IMG/VR virus record: IMGVR_UViG_3300049489_000130
Span: 1-57,870 of that record
Strand: one strand, 5' to 3'
Source of the DNA: a virus
Length of the DNA stretch: 57,870 bases
The position numbers were made by a program, and so were the translations under genes. Positions 30,966 to 40,747 of the stretch are shown piece after piece. The first letter of the stretch is position 1, and the number at the start of each line of letters is the position of its first letter. The notes under the pieces were generated by a model. It worked only from the letters and a program-made list of their open reading frames with translations. It made no database searches and was not told the DNA's origin.

Positions 30966-31831
30966 CAAGCTTCACCGCAGCAAGAATGCTTGCTATGGAA
31001 GCAGACACCATCATTGATGGTAATGTTGTTGGCGACAACCTGATCCTTATCAAAAAGGACTCCAGCACTGTTGACGCGGGGAGCGTTCGTGGTCCTGTCG
31101 GCCCGCAAGGTCCCGATGGTAACCCCACAGGAACCATCATCATGGGCGGTTGGGCGGTTGCTCCGTCTGGGTATCTTCTTCTAAATGGTGCTACTGTTGT
31201 TGGAGGTACCGCGACATATGCTGCCCTTGCCGCAATGTATCCCTCTTGGGTTGTCGGACCAAACTTGGTTCTTCCGGATACTGCTGGAGTTGTTCCTCTT
31301 GGTGGGGCTACCCCGGGTGTTGTTTCAGGGTCGATGACTCACACACTGGTCGAAGCTAACCTGCCTTCGCATACACATAGCATTTCGGCACATACGCACC
31401 CTGTTCCTTCGCATACTCATACTACCCCAGATCACAGTCATGCTGGGCCTAGTCACACACACGGGGTAAACATAAACTCGGCTGGAATGGGATACGAACT
31501 TGTTTATCGTATTGCTACTGGCGGAGCAGGTTTCTGGACCGGTCGTGACACAGACGGTGACGGCAACTTCGATTCTTCTAACGGCGCGTATGTTGTTACG
31601 GGTATGCATGTGGATTACATTGGTGACCACGCGCACAACGTATCTGGTAACACCGGCTCTTCCGGGACAGGTTCGACGGGTGGGGCAAGTGATGGTAACA
31701 CTACATCCGGTACCTCTCTAACTACATCTAATAACACATCCGCATTGGTTACCGGTTCTGGTGCCGGAACTGGCACGGCAATCAACCACACCCCAAAGAA
31801 TCTCACGGTTCGATACGCAGTGAAGACCTGA
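30953..31831 (+). CDS. Short tail fibre / collar protein with HxH metal sites
   Basis: A 292-residue protein. A collagen-like GPVGPQGPDG near residue 47 is followed by a tail-collar domain (GGWAVAPSGYLLLNG, ATYAALAAMYPSWV). Residues 133-170 carry five HxH motifs (SHTHS, AHTHP, SHTHT, DHSHA, SHTHG), the pattern that binds iron in short tail fibres such as T4 gp12. The C-terminus (NHTPKNLTVRYAVKT) is typical of the family. Probably a receptor-binding fibre. It overlaps the tube-like gene by 13 bases. Confidence 0.8.
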   Translation: MATVTSFTAARMLAMEADTIIDGNVVGDNLILIKKDSSTVDAGSVRGPVGPQGPDGNPTGTIIMGGWAVAPSGYLLLNGATVVGGTATYAALAAMYPSWVVGPNLVLPDTAGVVPLGGATPGVVSGSMTHTLVEANLPSHTHSISAHTHPVPSHTHTTPDHSHAGPSHTHGVNINSAGMGYELVYRIATGGAGFWTGRDTDGDGNFDSSNGAYVVTGMHVDYIGDHAHNVSGNTGSSGTGSTGGASDGNTTSGTSLTTSNNTSALVTGSGAGTGTAINHTPKNLTVRYAVKT

Positions 31832-31845
31832 TTCTAGGAGGCATT

Positions 31846-32223
31846 GTGATTAGGATTAATCAGTCTGGTTCTTTCAAAAAGACCATGACGTCTCTGAACG
31901 CAATGTCTCGAATTGGTCTATACTCAGATTTGGACAGATACGGCAAAATGGGAGTAGATGCTTTAGCGAAAGCGACTCCTTCCGAAAGCGGATTAACCGC
32001 CAAATCTTGGGGATACCGTATTTACCGTAACAGAAATTCTACAGGTATCGAATGGTATAACTCCAATGAAAACAACGGAGTAAACATCGCCATACTTCTA
32101 CAGTATGGTCATGGTACTGGTACCGGAGGATATGTTTCCGGACAAGACTACATTAACCCAGCTATCCGACCGATATTCGATCGAATCGCGGAAGACGTTT
32201 GGAAGAAGGTGACCAGTGTCTAG
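31846..32223 (+). CDS. HK97 gp10-like neck / minor tail protein
   Basis: A 125-residue protein beginning at GTG 31846 after AGGAGG. GLYSDLDRYGKMGVDALAKA near residue 24 and NIAILLQYGHGTGTGGYVSG near residue 84, then DYINPAIRPIFDRI, define the gp10-like family that helps join head and tail. Usually found between capsid and major tail genes, here it lies just before the tape measure. Its end overlaps the tape measure start by eight bases. Confidence 0.75.
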   Translation: MIRINQSGSFKKTMTSLNAMSRIGLYSDLDRYGKMGVDALAKATPSESGLTAKSWGYRIYRNRNSTGIEWYNSNENNGVNIAILLQYGHGTGTGGYVSGQDYINPAIRPIFDRIAEDVWKKVTSV

Positions 32224-35200
32224 TGTAGACAACAAAATCGTATCGATGCAGTTCGACAATGCTGCATTTGAGTCCAAGATTTCCGCGACAATAAAAAGTC
32301 TGGACGCCCTTACCAAAAGTCTTGATATGGCCAGCACCAAGAAAGGTCTCGAAGATCTTTCCACGGCGACTAAAGGGTTTAATGTTGGTGATATGACCTC
32401 GGCTATCGAGGGTGTTAGTAACAAGTTCCTTGCTCTTTCGACTATTGGTATCACCGCTTTAGCAAACATCACAACGAAAGCCATTGCCACTGGCGCCCAG
32501 TTGGTCAAGTCACTTACTCTCGAACCCGTCATGCAGGGGTTCCAAGAGTATGAAACAAACATGAACTCCATCCAGACCATCCTGGCTAACACGGATAGTA
32601 AGGGCACGACGCTCGAGCAGGTCAATGCCGCTCTTGATCAGTTGAATACCTATTCTGACCAAACGATCTACAACTTCGCCGAGATGGCGAGGAACATCGG
32701 TACCTTCACGGCTGCCGGTGTGGATCTGGATACGTCAGTCAACTCGATTAAGGGTATCGCTAACCTTGCCGCTATCTCGGGTTCAAACTCGATGCAGGCT
32801 TCGACGGCGATGTATCAGCTCTCGCAGGCAATCGCTACCGGTTCTGTAAAGCTCATGGACTGGAACTCGGTTGTCAATGCCGGTATGGGTGGCGAAGTTT
32901 TCCAGAAAGCTTTGTTCGAAACCGGTAAGTCTCTCGGGACGATCAAAGATACTCCAATCGATACGACGTTTGAACAATGGACCGATGCTGGTAACTCCTT
33001 CCGAGGCTCGCTCGAGTCAGGATGGTTGACCGCCGACGTCCTGACGAACACGCTTCAGGGTTTCACTGGCGACTTAACTGCCGCACAACTTATGGCCCTT
33101 GGGTACACCGAGGCTCAGGCCCAGGAAATGCTTCGTCTCGGAGCGCTGGGTAAATCGGCTGCTACGGAAGTCAAGACACTCACGCAGCTTCTGAGTACAG
33201 TCAAGGAAAGTGTTGCTTCGGGTTGGTCGGCTTCATTCCGACTCATATTTGGCGACTTTGAAGAGGCAAAAGAACTCTTCACTGGCATCAACAATGCTAT
33301 TGGTGGGTTCGTATCCGCCTCTGCCGATGCACGTAACGCGCTTCTTCAGGGTTGGAAGGACATGGGTGGGCGTACGCTCCTCATCACAGCTCTCAAGAAC
33401 GCATTTTATGCGCTTGGTCAAATTCTCACACCAATCAAAGAGGCATTCCGTTCTGTCTTTCCAAAGACAACGTCAGAGGAGTTGTTCACTCTCACCCAAC
33501 GGATTGCCCTTCTAGCACAAAAGCTTATTCCAGCTCAAGAAACCATTGAGAATTTGAAGTCTGGTTTCCAGGGTTTCTTCTATGCCATAAAGATTGGTAT
33601 GGAAGTACTCAAGGGTATCGCTCGAGTTATCGGTGACGTTATTGATGCTATTATTCCCGAAGGAGCCGGTGGCGGCCTTCTCGAATTCTTTGGTGAATTT
33701 GGTCGGACCATCACAAACTTTTATGGCACCCTCCTTGCCACTCAGGCTATTCCTGAATTCTTCGAGAGGGTTAGCACGGCACTCACCAACGTCGTAACTT
33801 TTATTCAGGAAAGTATATCGGCATTCAAGGAGTTCTTTACTTCGATCGATATTGGAGAATTGGATTCGCTTGGTAGTGCATTCGACCGTATTAGAGATCG
33901 CTTCGCAAATATATTCTCATTTGACATTGATTTCGGAGCTATGCTTGGGCCGTTCGAAGGTCTATTTGAAGCGATCAAGGGCGTCTTCGAGGATATTTGG
34001 ACATACATTAAAGATTGGTTTGCTGATCTCGGTGATGATATGGCCGCGGCGACGGAAGAGGGCGATTACTCCAAGGTTCTTGATACTCTCAACGTAGCAT
34101 TACTCGGAGGAATTGTCGGGCTTCTTGCCAGCATAAAGAAGGGTCTGAAGATTGATTTTGGGGACGGTCTCTTTGGGCCGGGTGTTGTTGAGAGTATCAA
34201 TGATACGTTTGGTGCTTTGAATAACCATCTCCAAGCACTTACTCTGAACGTCAAAGCCGAAGCACTTCTCAAACTCGCAGCCGCTCTGGCGCTTCTTACT
34301 GCGTCTGTGTTGGTGTTGTCACTCATTGACTCCGCCGCCTTGACTAAGGCTCTTGCTGCCATGGCGGTTGGGTTTGGACAACTTATTGGGTCAATGCTTC
34401 TTCTCACCAAGATGGATCTCGGACCCATGAGTGCGGCTAAGATGGCGTTGATGTCAGCGGGGCTTATTCTTCTTGCTGGCGCTATTCTTGTATTGTCGGT
34501 TGCCGTCAAGATTCTTTCTACGATGGATACGGCCGAATTGACTCGTGGTCTGGTTGCCGTAACTGTGTTGCTTGCTGCTCTCAGTGCTGCGGCTATTCCG
34601 CTGTCCGCCAACGCAAGTGGTCTTGTCCGAGCTGGTCTCGCTATGATTCCTCTGGCAATTGCATTGAATCTTCTGGCTGTAGCTATGAAGATATTTGCAA
34701 CGATGTCCTGGGAAGAGATGGCTAAGGGTTTGGTTGCTGTTGGCGGAAGTCTTCTTCTCATCGCAGCGGCAATGCAACTCATGCCGGCCAACATGCCTCT
34801 TACGGCAGCAGGACTTGTTCTTGTCGGTGGGGCGCTTAATCTTATTGCCGCGTCTATGCTTCTCTTTGCCACTATGGATTGGGAAGATATTGGTAAGGGT
34901 ATTGTCGGTGTCGCCGGAGGTTTGCTTGCTATCGCATTGGCAATGAACTTAATGCCTGTTACGCTTCCTATTACAGCGTCCGGGCTTGTTCTTGTCGGTG
35001 TAGCACTCGGCCTTATTGCCGGAGCGATGATGCTCATTGCAGACATGTCCTGGGAAGAGATTGGGCGAGGTCTTGCCGGCATGGCAGGCGCATTGCTTGT
35101 TCTTGCCGTGGCGACAGCGGCTATGACTGGGTCTATTGTCGGTGCAGCAGCACTCGGTATCGTAACCCTTGCGTTGTTTGGGCTGGTACGAGTTGTCAAA

Positions 35201-36991
35201 GAGTTCTCCGGTCTTAGTTTGAAAGAACTCGGGATTGGGCTTCTCGGAATGGCGGCAACTCTAGCGGTTCTTGCTGCAGCAGCACTTCTTCTCGGCCCCG
35301 CCATCGGCCCAATGCTTGCTCTTGGAGCGGCGTTGTTTGTCATTGGCGCAGGCTTTGCGTTGTTTGGTGTTGGTGTTTCAGGAATTGCAAAAGCATTTGA
35401 GATTCTGGCTAAAGCTGGAGCAGCAGGCGCAGAAGCATTTGTTGCTGCTTTGGATGTCATGCTCAAATGGTTGCCAAAGATTGCGACCGCGCTTGCTCAG
35501 GCCATATTGGACTTTGCTGCTACGTTCCTTGAAGGTCTACCGGTTATTGTTACGGCGCTCGGCGTTTTGATCGAGCAGATTCTCGACACGTTTATTACAC
35601 TAATCCCCAAAATAGGAGAAGTTGTTAGTAAATATGTCGCTGAATTCCTTCGGGTTATTCGTGAGGCGTCGCCCGATATCATCGCGACAGGCATTAAACT
35701 AGTCAAGGATTTCCTAACGGCTATTCGTGATAACATCGAAGAGATTGTTACTCTTGGTCTTGAGATCATCACGACTTTCCTCCAGGGTATTGCCGACAAT
35801 ATCGACGAAGTCATCGCTGCTGGCACGAACTTGATTGTCGAATTCATCAAGGGCATTGGTAACGCATATGTAGATATTGTTGCCGCTGGCGCTCAGATGA
35901 TTGCCGATATTATTACTGGTATTGGTCAGGCAGCAGAAGATATTGTTGCCGCTGGTGCTAATGCTATCATCAGCTTCCTTGAAGGTGTTGCGTCAAATGT
36001 CGTCAAGGTTGTAGAGGCCGGTTTCCAAATTGTCATTGACATGCTCAATGGTCTGGCTGACAGTATTGAGAGAAACCGTGGTGCACTTGCTGCCGCCGGA
36101 TTCAACGTATTGGACGCTATATTTGGTGGCGTTCTGTCCCGAGCAATTGGGGTCTTTGAATGGTTTACCAACCTTCCAGGAGCAATACTTGGAAAGATTG
36201 CCAACTTTGCCGAGACCTTTGCCGAAAAAGGTAGAGATCTCATTCGTGGAATCTGGACGGGTATTGTTGAGAGATGGGCTGGCGTTCGGGATTGGTTCGC
36301 TGGGCTGGATGATCTTATCTTGGAGAAGATCGGTGATCTAGGCGACCTTCTTTACAACGTCGGTAAGGCAATTATCCAAGGTCTTTGGGACGGTATGAAA
36401 TGGCTTTGGGACCACGGTCCTGCTGGCTGGATCAAGGGTCTCGGAGGCTGGATTGAAGACCATAAAGGTCCTCTCGCATACGACAAAGTCATGCTCTTTG
36501 AGAATGGTAAAGCCATAATGCAGGGATTGTATAATGGTATGCAGGAAGGCTGGCAAGACGGAGCAGATTGGGTAGATGGTCTTGGGGACGCAATTATATC
36601 TAGTATAGATGTCGACCCTAATGACCTTACTCGTCCTCTTACCCAAGCACTCAATGCCGTCGTGGACCGTCTTGGTGATGTTGAGGAATTCAACCCGACA
36701 ATAACCCCAGTTCTCGATCTGAGTAATATTCAGAGAGATGCCAAGACAATTGGCGGTTTGTTGGGGGGTTCCTCAATCGGGGCCGAAGTATCGCTCAATC
36801 AGGCCAGAGTTATATCTAGTGCCACGGAGGCCCAGCGGGTCGAATCAGACCTCGCTACGGCTAACACAGGACCCTCTGAGGTCAAGTTTGAGCAGAACAT
36901 ATTCTCTCCCACGGCACTTTCTACCAATGATATTTACCGACAGACACGTAGCCAAATTGCACTAGCGAAGTTGGAATTGGAGATCCCATGA
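32216..36991 (+). CDS. Tail tape measure protein
   Basis: A 1591-residue tape measure starting at GTG 32216. Residues 1-350 hold the conserved N-terminal region (NSIQTILANTDSKG, TIYNFAEMARNIGTFTAAG, LMDWNSVVNAGMGG) common to siphovirus tape measures. Residues 680-1080 are very hydrophobic, with a repeat of about 57 residues (ATMSWEEMAKGL, ATMDWEDIGKGI, ADMSWEEIGRGL). Residues 1080-1280 have shorter AAGxxxIxxxxxGI repeats. It sets tail length and may help DNA cross the membrane. At the usual 0.15 nm per residue the tail would be near 240 nm. No lytic domain is obvious. Confidence 0.9.
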   Translation: MSSVDNKIVSMQFDNAAFESKISATIKSLDALTKSLDMASTKKGLEDLSTATKGFNVGDMTSAIEGVSNKFLALSTIGITALANITTKAIATGAQLVKSLTLEPVMQGFQEYETNMNSIQTILANTDSKGTTLEQVNAALDQLNTYSDQTIYNFAEMARNIGTFTAAGVDLDTSVNSIKGIANLAAISGSNSMQASTAMYQLSQAIATGSVKLMDWNSVVNAGMGGEVFQKALFETGKSLGTIKDTPIDTTFEQWTDAGNSFRGSLESGWLTADVLTNTLQGFTGDLTAAQLMALGYTEAQAQEMLRLGALGKSAATEVKTLTQLLSTVKESVASGWSASFRLIFGDFEEAKELFTGINNAIGGFVSASADARNALLQGWKDMGGRTLLITALKNAFYALGQILTPIKEAFRSVFPKTTSEELFTLTQRIALLAQKLIPAQETIENLKSGFQGFFYAIKIGMEVLKGIARVIGDVIDAIIPEGAGGGLLEFFGEFGRTITNFYGTLLATQAIPEFFERVSTALTNVVTFIQESISAFKEFFTSIDIGELDSLGSAFDRIRDRFANIFSFDIDFGAMLGPFEGLFEAIKGVFEDIWTYIKDWFADLGDDMAAATEEGDYSKVLDTLNVALLGGIVGLLASIKKGLKIDFGDGLFGPGVVESINDTFGALNNHLQALTLNVKAEALLKLAAALALLTASVLVLSLIDSAALTKALAAMAVGFGQLIGSMLLLTKMDLGPMSAAKMALMSAGLILLAGAILVLSVAVKILSTMDTAELTRGLVAVTVLLAALSAAAIPLSANASGLVRAGLAMIPLAIALNLLAVAMKIFATMSWEEMAKGLVAVGGSLLLIAAAMQLMPANMPLTAAGLVLVGGALNLIAASMLLFATMDWEDIGKGIVGVAGGLLAIALAMNLMPVTLPITASGLVLVGVALGLIAGAMMLIADMSWEEIGRGLAGMAGALLVLAVATAAMTGSIVGAAALGIVTLALFGLVRVVKEFSGLSLKELGIGLLGMAATLAVLAAAALLLGPAIGPMLALGAALFVIGAGFALFGVGVSGIAKAFEILAKAGAAGAEAFVAALDVMLKWLPKIATALAQAILDFAATFLEGLPVIVTALGVLIEQILDTFITLIPKIGEVVSKYVAEFLRVIREASPDIIATGIKLVKDFLTAIRDNIEEIVTLGLEIITTFLQGIADNIDEVIAAGTNLIVEFIKGIGNAYVDIVAAGAQMIADIITGIGQAAEDIVAAGANAIISFLEGVASNVVKVVEAGFQIVIDMLNGLADSIERNRGALAAAGFNVLDAIFGGVLSRAIGVFEWFTNLPGAILGKIANFAETFAEKGRDLIRGIWTGIVERWAGVRDWFAGLDDLILEKIGDLGDLLYNVGKAIIQGLWDGMKWLWDHGPAGWIKGLGGWIEDHKGPLAYDKVMLFENGKAIMQGLYNGMQEGWQDGADWVDGLGDAIISSIDVDPNDLTRPLTQALNAVVDRLGDVEEFNPTITPVLDLSNIQRDAKTIGGLLGGSSIGAEVSLNQARVISSATEAQRVESDLATANTGPSEVKFEQNIFSPTALSTNDIYRQTRSQIALAKLELEIP

Positions 36992-37836
36992 GGATTACAA
37001 ACATAGGTTTATATTCTAATAACTTTCAGGTGGCTAACTTCAACTTTAGGGACCCTGAGACGATTAATCCCTATGTGATCCAAGGTATATTTGGTTTGGA
37101 CGCCGATGAGATCGTTCCGAAGTTTTACGGATTTTCTACTACCTCAAAAATACGCCAGTATGATATGACTCTTCCGAAAAGGGAGATCACTATTCGTATA
37201 GCGTTGATCCCACAACCTGGGACGGGTAAGACATATTCGGATCTTCGGGACGATCTCTATCGTGCGATTTCTTCGTCACGATCGGGTCTGATCGAGTTGA
37301 AGTTTAACAACCGTTCTGCTACGATTGCCACGACAACCGGATTCATTACCAAATTTGAAGCAGCGCTTTCGACAAAACAACCTGAAGTGCAGATCACGAT
37401 AAAATGTGTAGATGCAATGCTCAAAGGACCTTCGGCTGTTGAAGTTGACACGGTTTTGATTGGGAACTCATTTACCATCGTCGATAACATCTCGACGGCC
37501 CCTCATGGTATGACCATGCAACTGGCCTTCACGGCAGACACGACCGACATAGTCATAAAAGACGTAACTACCCCAGAGTGGTCCTTCACGATTACTCCTG
37601 GGGATGTTGCTGGAGGTACGGGTTTTAAAAGTGGTGATGTTTTAACACTCTCGAGTGAATCCAACGCCAAAGAATTATATATCACAAGAAGTAGCGTCGA
37701 TTATTACCTCGTAGACAAGATTCTAAGCGGTTCCACCTGGCCATGCATATTTCCCGGAGCTAATAATTTCGAGATTGTGACCGGAACATTCACCTGGAAT
37801 TTCATTAAATATTGGCAAACGTTCTGGGGGATTTAA
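36988..37836 (+). CDS. Distal tail protein (Dit-like)
   Basis: A 282-residue protein. The N-terminal half (VIQGIFGLDADEIVPKFYG, then KREITIRIALIPQPG, YSDLRDDLYRAISSSRSGLI) follows the distal tail protein fold that caps the tube and holds the tip. The C-terminal half is a galectin-like beta sandwich. Its place between tape measure and tail-tip protein is the standard one. The start overlaps the tape measure stop by four bases. Confidence 0.8.
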   Translation: MRITNIGLYSNNFQVANFNFRDPETINPYVIQGIFGLDADEIVPKFYGFSTTSKIRQYDMTLPKREITIRIALIPQPGTGKTYSDLRDDLYRAISSSRSGLIELKFNNRSATIATTTGFITKFEAALSTKQPEVQITIKCVDAMLKGPSAVEVDTVLIGNSFTIVDNISTAPHGMTMQLAFTADTTDIVIKDVTTPEWSFTITPGDVAGGTGFKSGDVLTLSSESNAKELYITRSSVDYYLVDKILSGSTWPCIFPGANNFEIVTGTFTWNFIKYWQTFWGI

Positions 37837-37837
37837 T

Positions 37838-39616
37838 ATGGATCTATTCAAATTCGTCAAAACTGGAAGTGGGCCAAGTACTGTTGGTGAAGGTGAAGTA
37901 ATAAACGACTTAAAGTCTAAGTTGTGGATAGAGCGATATCGAGAAGCCGGCGAGTTCAAACTTACTGCCGGATTGGAATCTGATATTCGTAATAAACTTC
38001 CGGAGGGAACGCTTATCTCTCATGTTGATACTCGGGAGATCATGGTCGTCGAAAACCATCAAATTGTCGAGAATGCTGAAGATGGTGAATCCGAAATAGT
38101 TGTTACCGGAAGAAGTTTAGAGACTTTTCTAGAACAGAGAATCATTGGAGCTAACAGAGCATGGCCAGCAGTATCCGGTTCAACTCCACCAACATATTCT
38201 TTGTCCTCTGCATACACGTGGCTTCAAACTCAATCTTTGGTAAATACATATATTCGGCCTTCACTTCTTGTTGATAATAACGATATTCTCCCTGAAGTTG
38301 AAGTTGTTGTTGACGCTTCTCTTTCTGGAGCTACCGGTATTCAAGAGGTTAGAACTCTGAATCGTAAAGAAGACGTTTACAAAACGGCTTTAGGGTTACT
38401 TGAAGTTGATGACTTAGGCATCAAGGTTCTTCGACCGGATGCTACATCACCGGCATATAGGGATTTCGAAGCAACTTACAGTCTTACTGTCGTTGCGCCC
38501 GAGACGGTACATGGTCAATGGCCTAACTTCTTTTTCAGATGCCAAAATACCGCGTCTATTGGCGCGCAGGGTCCAAGAAGTTCCTATTCTTTAGAGCTCG
38601 ACCTTGTTTCCAATAAACTGGATTTTATTCGGAGAGGTTCTGCCGGAAATAATGTTTCTATAGCTAACACTTCTGGAACTTTAGACGGCGTAACGCTTGG
38701 AACGGATGCCACAAAGCGTAATTACCGAGTAACAATGGTCGGAACGACAATGATGGCTAAGTGGTGGCATGACGGTAATCCAGAGCCAGTTAATTGGATG
38801 CTTGAAGCAACAGATACAAACTACACTTATGGTGCTATCGGTCTTTTCTCTGTTAGTAACGTGCCTTTGAGTAGCGATCTGCCTGTGTCTAAACACAGAT
38901 ATGACAATATGGTAATAAGTTGTCCTCCAGGAAATCCTATATTTTCCGAAACGTGGACTGGAACTGACGGCGCTGCATGGGATTCCTCAAAATGGGGAGA
39001 CTACCTTGAAACCGTTTCTCAGTCAACCTATACGATTCAATCAAATAGCGGCGAATTAGCCGTTGGGCGAAATCAGATCGTAGCAAAAGTGACAACGCCA
39101 AAAATACCATATACCGTTTTAAACATCCACAAAGGCGTTGACAAATCGAAAAACGTTATGTTTTCATATGGTGCCGGAGACATATCAGCCGCTGAGTATC
39201 TGTGGAGTATCAAGAAATTGAAGACTTCCGCTTTGGTCAGTGGTAAATGGGTTGAAGTTATGATACACGGGTCGCAAGTGGGGTATGACCGTCGCGTTAT
39301 GTTTGTGGATGCTTCGGATCTTGATGATTCTCTTTCCGCATCTCCTACTGGTGGAACTTGGACGGATATCGAAACGAAAATGACCATTAGGGGAAGAGAA
39401 GCATTGGCCGCACAGAAAGCGGTTTCAATAGCTAGTGTACAGATTTCTCCAAATGCGAATCGGTATAAATATCGTCAGGATTATGACGTTGGCGACCTTG
39501 TTGCTGTTGATGGTAATTACGACACCTCTAGCATCATGCGAGTTACAGAACACGTGGAAATTGAAGACGAACGCGGTAACAACAGTTACCCAACGCTATC
39601 TGCGATAGAGAGTTGA
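37838..39616 (+). CDS. Tail-tip / tail-associated protein, ReqiPepy6 Gp37-like
   Basis: A 592-residue protein. Residues 1-170 (SKLWIERYREAGEFKLTAG, SHVDTREIMVVENHQIVENA, VVTGRSLETFLEQRII) and the C-terminal part (AQKAVSIASVQISPNANRYK, YDVGDLVAVDG) match the Gp37-like family named from Rhodococcus phage ReqiPepy6. Residues 210-360 look like an inserted LamG-like beta sandwich (YSLELDLVSNKLDFI, MAKWWHDGNPEPVNWM), unusual for the family and possibly carbohydrate binding. It forms the central tip structure that contacts the host envelope. Confidence 0.75.
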   Translation: MDLFKFVKTGSGPSTVGEGEVINDLKSKLWIERYREAGEFKLTAGLESDIRNKLPEGTLISHVDTREIMVVENHQIVENAEDGESEIVVTGRSLETFLEQRIIGANRAWPAVSGSTPPTYSLSSAYTWLQTQSLVNTYIRPSLLVDNNDILPEVEVVVDASLSGATGIQEVRTLNRKEDVYKTALGLLEVDDLGIKVLRPDATSPAYRDFEATYSLTVVAPETVHGQWPNFFFRCQNTASIGAQGPRSSYSLELDLVSNKLDFIRRGSAGNNVSIANTSGTLDGVTLGTDATKRNYRVTMVGTTMMAKWWHDGNPEPVNWMLEATDTNYTYGAIGLFSVSNVPLSSDLPVSKHRYDNMVISCPPGNPIFSETWTGTDGAAWDSSKWGDYLETVSQSTYTIQSNSGELAVGRNQIVAKVTTPKIPYTVLNIHKGVDKSKNVMFSYGAGDISAAEYLWSIKKLKTSALVSGKWVEVMIHGSQVGYDRRVMFVDASDLDDSLSASPTGGTWTDIETKMTIRGREALAAQKAVSIASVQISPNANRYKYRQDYDVGDLVAVDGNYDTSSIMRVTEHVEIEDERGNNSYPTLSAIES

Positions 39617-39617
39617 T

Positions 39618-40010
39618 ATGTTAGCCATAGAATTCGTCTACATGACGACATTTCTTACAAGACTCACTTCTCTAATCGTCGCAACTGTTAGTATAGTTAG
39701 CTTATATAGAACTATAATTCTTAGGCGACGATTAGGCGTGACTATACCGTGGGCCATGACCATTTTTACTATATTTTGGTTATTGGTCATAAGCGTTGCA
39801 ACTTTTTCTGCGATGCTCATATCACCTAAACCAATTGCTGGAGGTTTATACATAACAGTTCTTGGTGCAGGATATACATGGTCTATAGCTGGAATGGCTT
39901 GGCATATTTTGTATTTTGTAAAGCATGCATCAGAAAAGATGTTGATACCAATTACAAAGCTAGCCGACACTCTTGTTACTATCGAAAAGGAAGCGCGCGG
40001 TAAGACATGA
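39618..40010 (+). CDS. Membrane protein, possible holin partner
   Basis: A 130-residue protein with three predicted membrane helices: about residues 8-28, 45-68 and 76-100. The C-terminal 30 residues are charged and probably cytoplasmic. It overlaps the next membrane gene by four bases, and the r1t-like holin follows, so the trio may form the lysis cassette. Direct assignment as holin or antiholin is not possible from sequence alone. Confidence 0.65.
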   Translation: MLAIEFVYMTTFLTRLTSLIVATVSIVSLYRTIILRRRLGVTIPWAMTIFTIFWLLVISVATFSAMLISPKPIAGGLYITVLGAGYTWSIAGMAWHILYFVKHASEKMLIPITKLADTLVTIEKEARGKT

Positions 40011-40306
40011 CACCAGCTATGTGGGCCGCAATCGCCGCTTTACTTGGACCTATCCTATTATTCATAACATATCTAATGTCTCGAAAGCAGACAAGTCGTA
40101 CGTTTATGTCGGATCTCATGACAGCACAAATCAATAGTGCTTTATCGACGACAGAGACAATGCGTACACTTTTAGAACCATTAGAGTCTGAAATATCAGA
40201 TTTGAGACAAGAGATAGTTATATTACGAAATCACATAACAGTTTTAGAAGCCAAGATTGTAGAACTAGGCCACCAACCACCAGAATTTCCATATTCAAGT
40301 TACTAG
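40007..40306 (+). CDS. Single-pass membrane protein with coiled coil
   Basis: A 99-residue protein. Residues 5-24 (WAAIAALLGPILLFITYL) form one membrane helix. Residues 45-88 (STTETMRTLLEPLESEISDLRQ onward) form a strongly predicted coiled coil. This anchor-plus-coil layout resembles lysis regulators or spanin-like proteins, but no lipobox is present. It sits between two other membrane genes at the end of the tail operon. Confidence 0.65.
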   Translation: MTPAMWAAIAALLGPILLFITYLMSRKQTSRTFMSDLMTAQINSALSTTETMRTLLEPLESEISDLRQEIVILRNHITVLEAKIVELGHQPPEFPYSSY

Positions 40307-40318
40307 AAACGAGTAATC

Positions 40319-40693
40319 ATGACTGATTCCAACACAGATTCGACTCCTCTGTTGAGTGATAAGAACTATAATTTAATGAAAACCTTTGTGCAGCTCTGGC
40401 TCCCGGCCTTTGCTACGCTGTACATGACGGTCGCAACTATTTGGGGATTACCAAATCCTCAAGGTGTTGTGGCTACTATTGTGGCCATTACGACCTTCTT
40501 GGGTATCGTGTTGCGGATCAGCACGAAATCGTATGAGAATAGCGGGGTTGGTAATGTAGGTACGCTTGTTGTATCGAATCCTACTCCCGATTCGCTCTCA
40601 TACAGTCTCGAACTGAATGGCGATCCTGCAGACTTGCAGTTCAAGGATTCGGTTACTTTTAAGGTGGCAAACGCGCCCACAGTTTCGGAATAG
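40319..40693 (+). CDS. Putative holin, r1t-like
   Basis: A 124-residue protein with two membrane helices (LPAFATLYMTVATIWG and VVATIVAITTFLGIVLRIS) joined by a short loop (LPNPQG), the layout of phage r1t-type holins. A hydrophilic C-terminal tail of about 50 residues follows and is longer than usual. It would permeabilise the membrane so the amidase at 14692 reaches the wall. The endolysin is far upstream, so timing would rest on expression of this gene. Confidence 0.72.
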   Translation: MTDSNTDSTPLLSDKNYNLMKTFVQLWLPAFATLYMTVATIWGLPNPQGVVATIVAITTFLGIVLRISTKSYENSGVGNVGTLVVSNPTPDSLSYSLELNGDPADLQFKDSVTFKVANAPTVSE

Positions 40694-40698
40694 GTCTC

Positions 40699-40728
40699 TC
40701 GCAAAGCGAACATCGCTTATAATGAGAA
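40699..40728 (+). promoter_or_regulatory. Repeated phage promoter copy 1
   Basis: TCGCA (40699-40703), ACATCG (40710-40715) and TATAAT (40718-40723) followed by GAGAA. It drives the gene at 40748 with a short leader containing CCGAAAGG as ribosome site. It is one of eight copies with identical spacing. Confidence 0.85.
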
Positions 40729-40747
40729 CCTACCGAAAGGATTTATA

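Noticed and set aside
34066-35466. A 466-codon frame on the - strand under the tape measure gene
   Set aside because: It is the antisense shadow of the hydrophobic repeats; no - strand ribosome site or neighbours.
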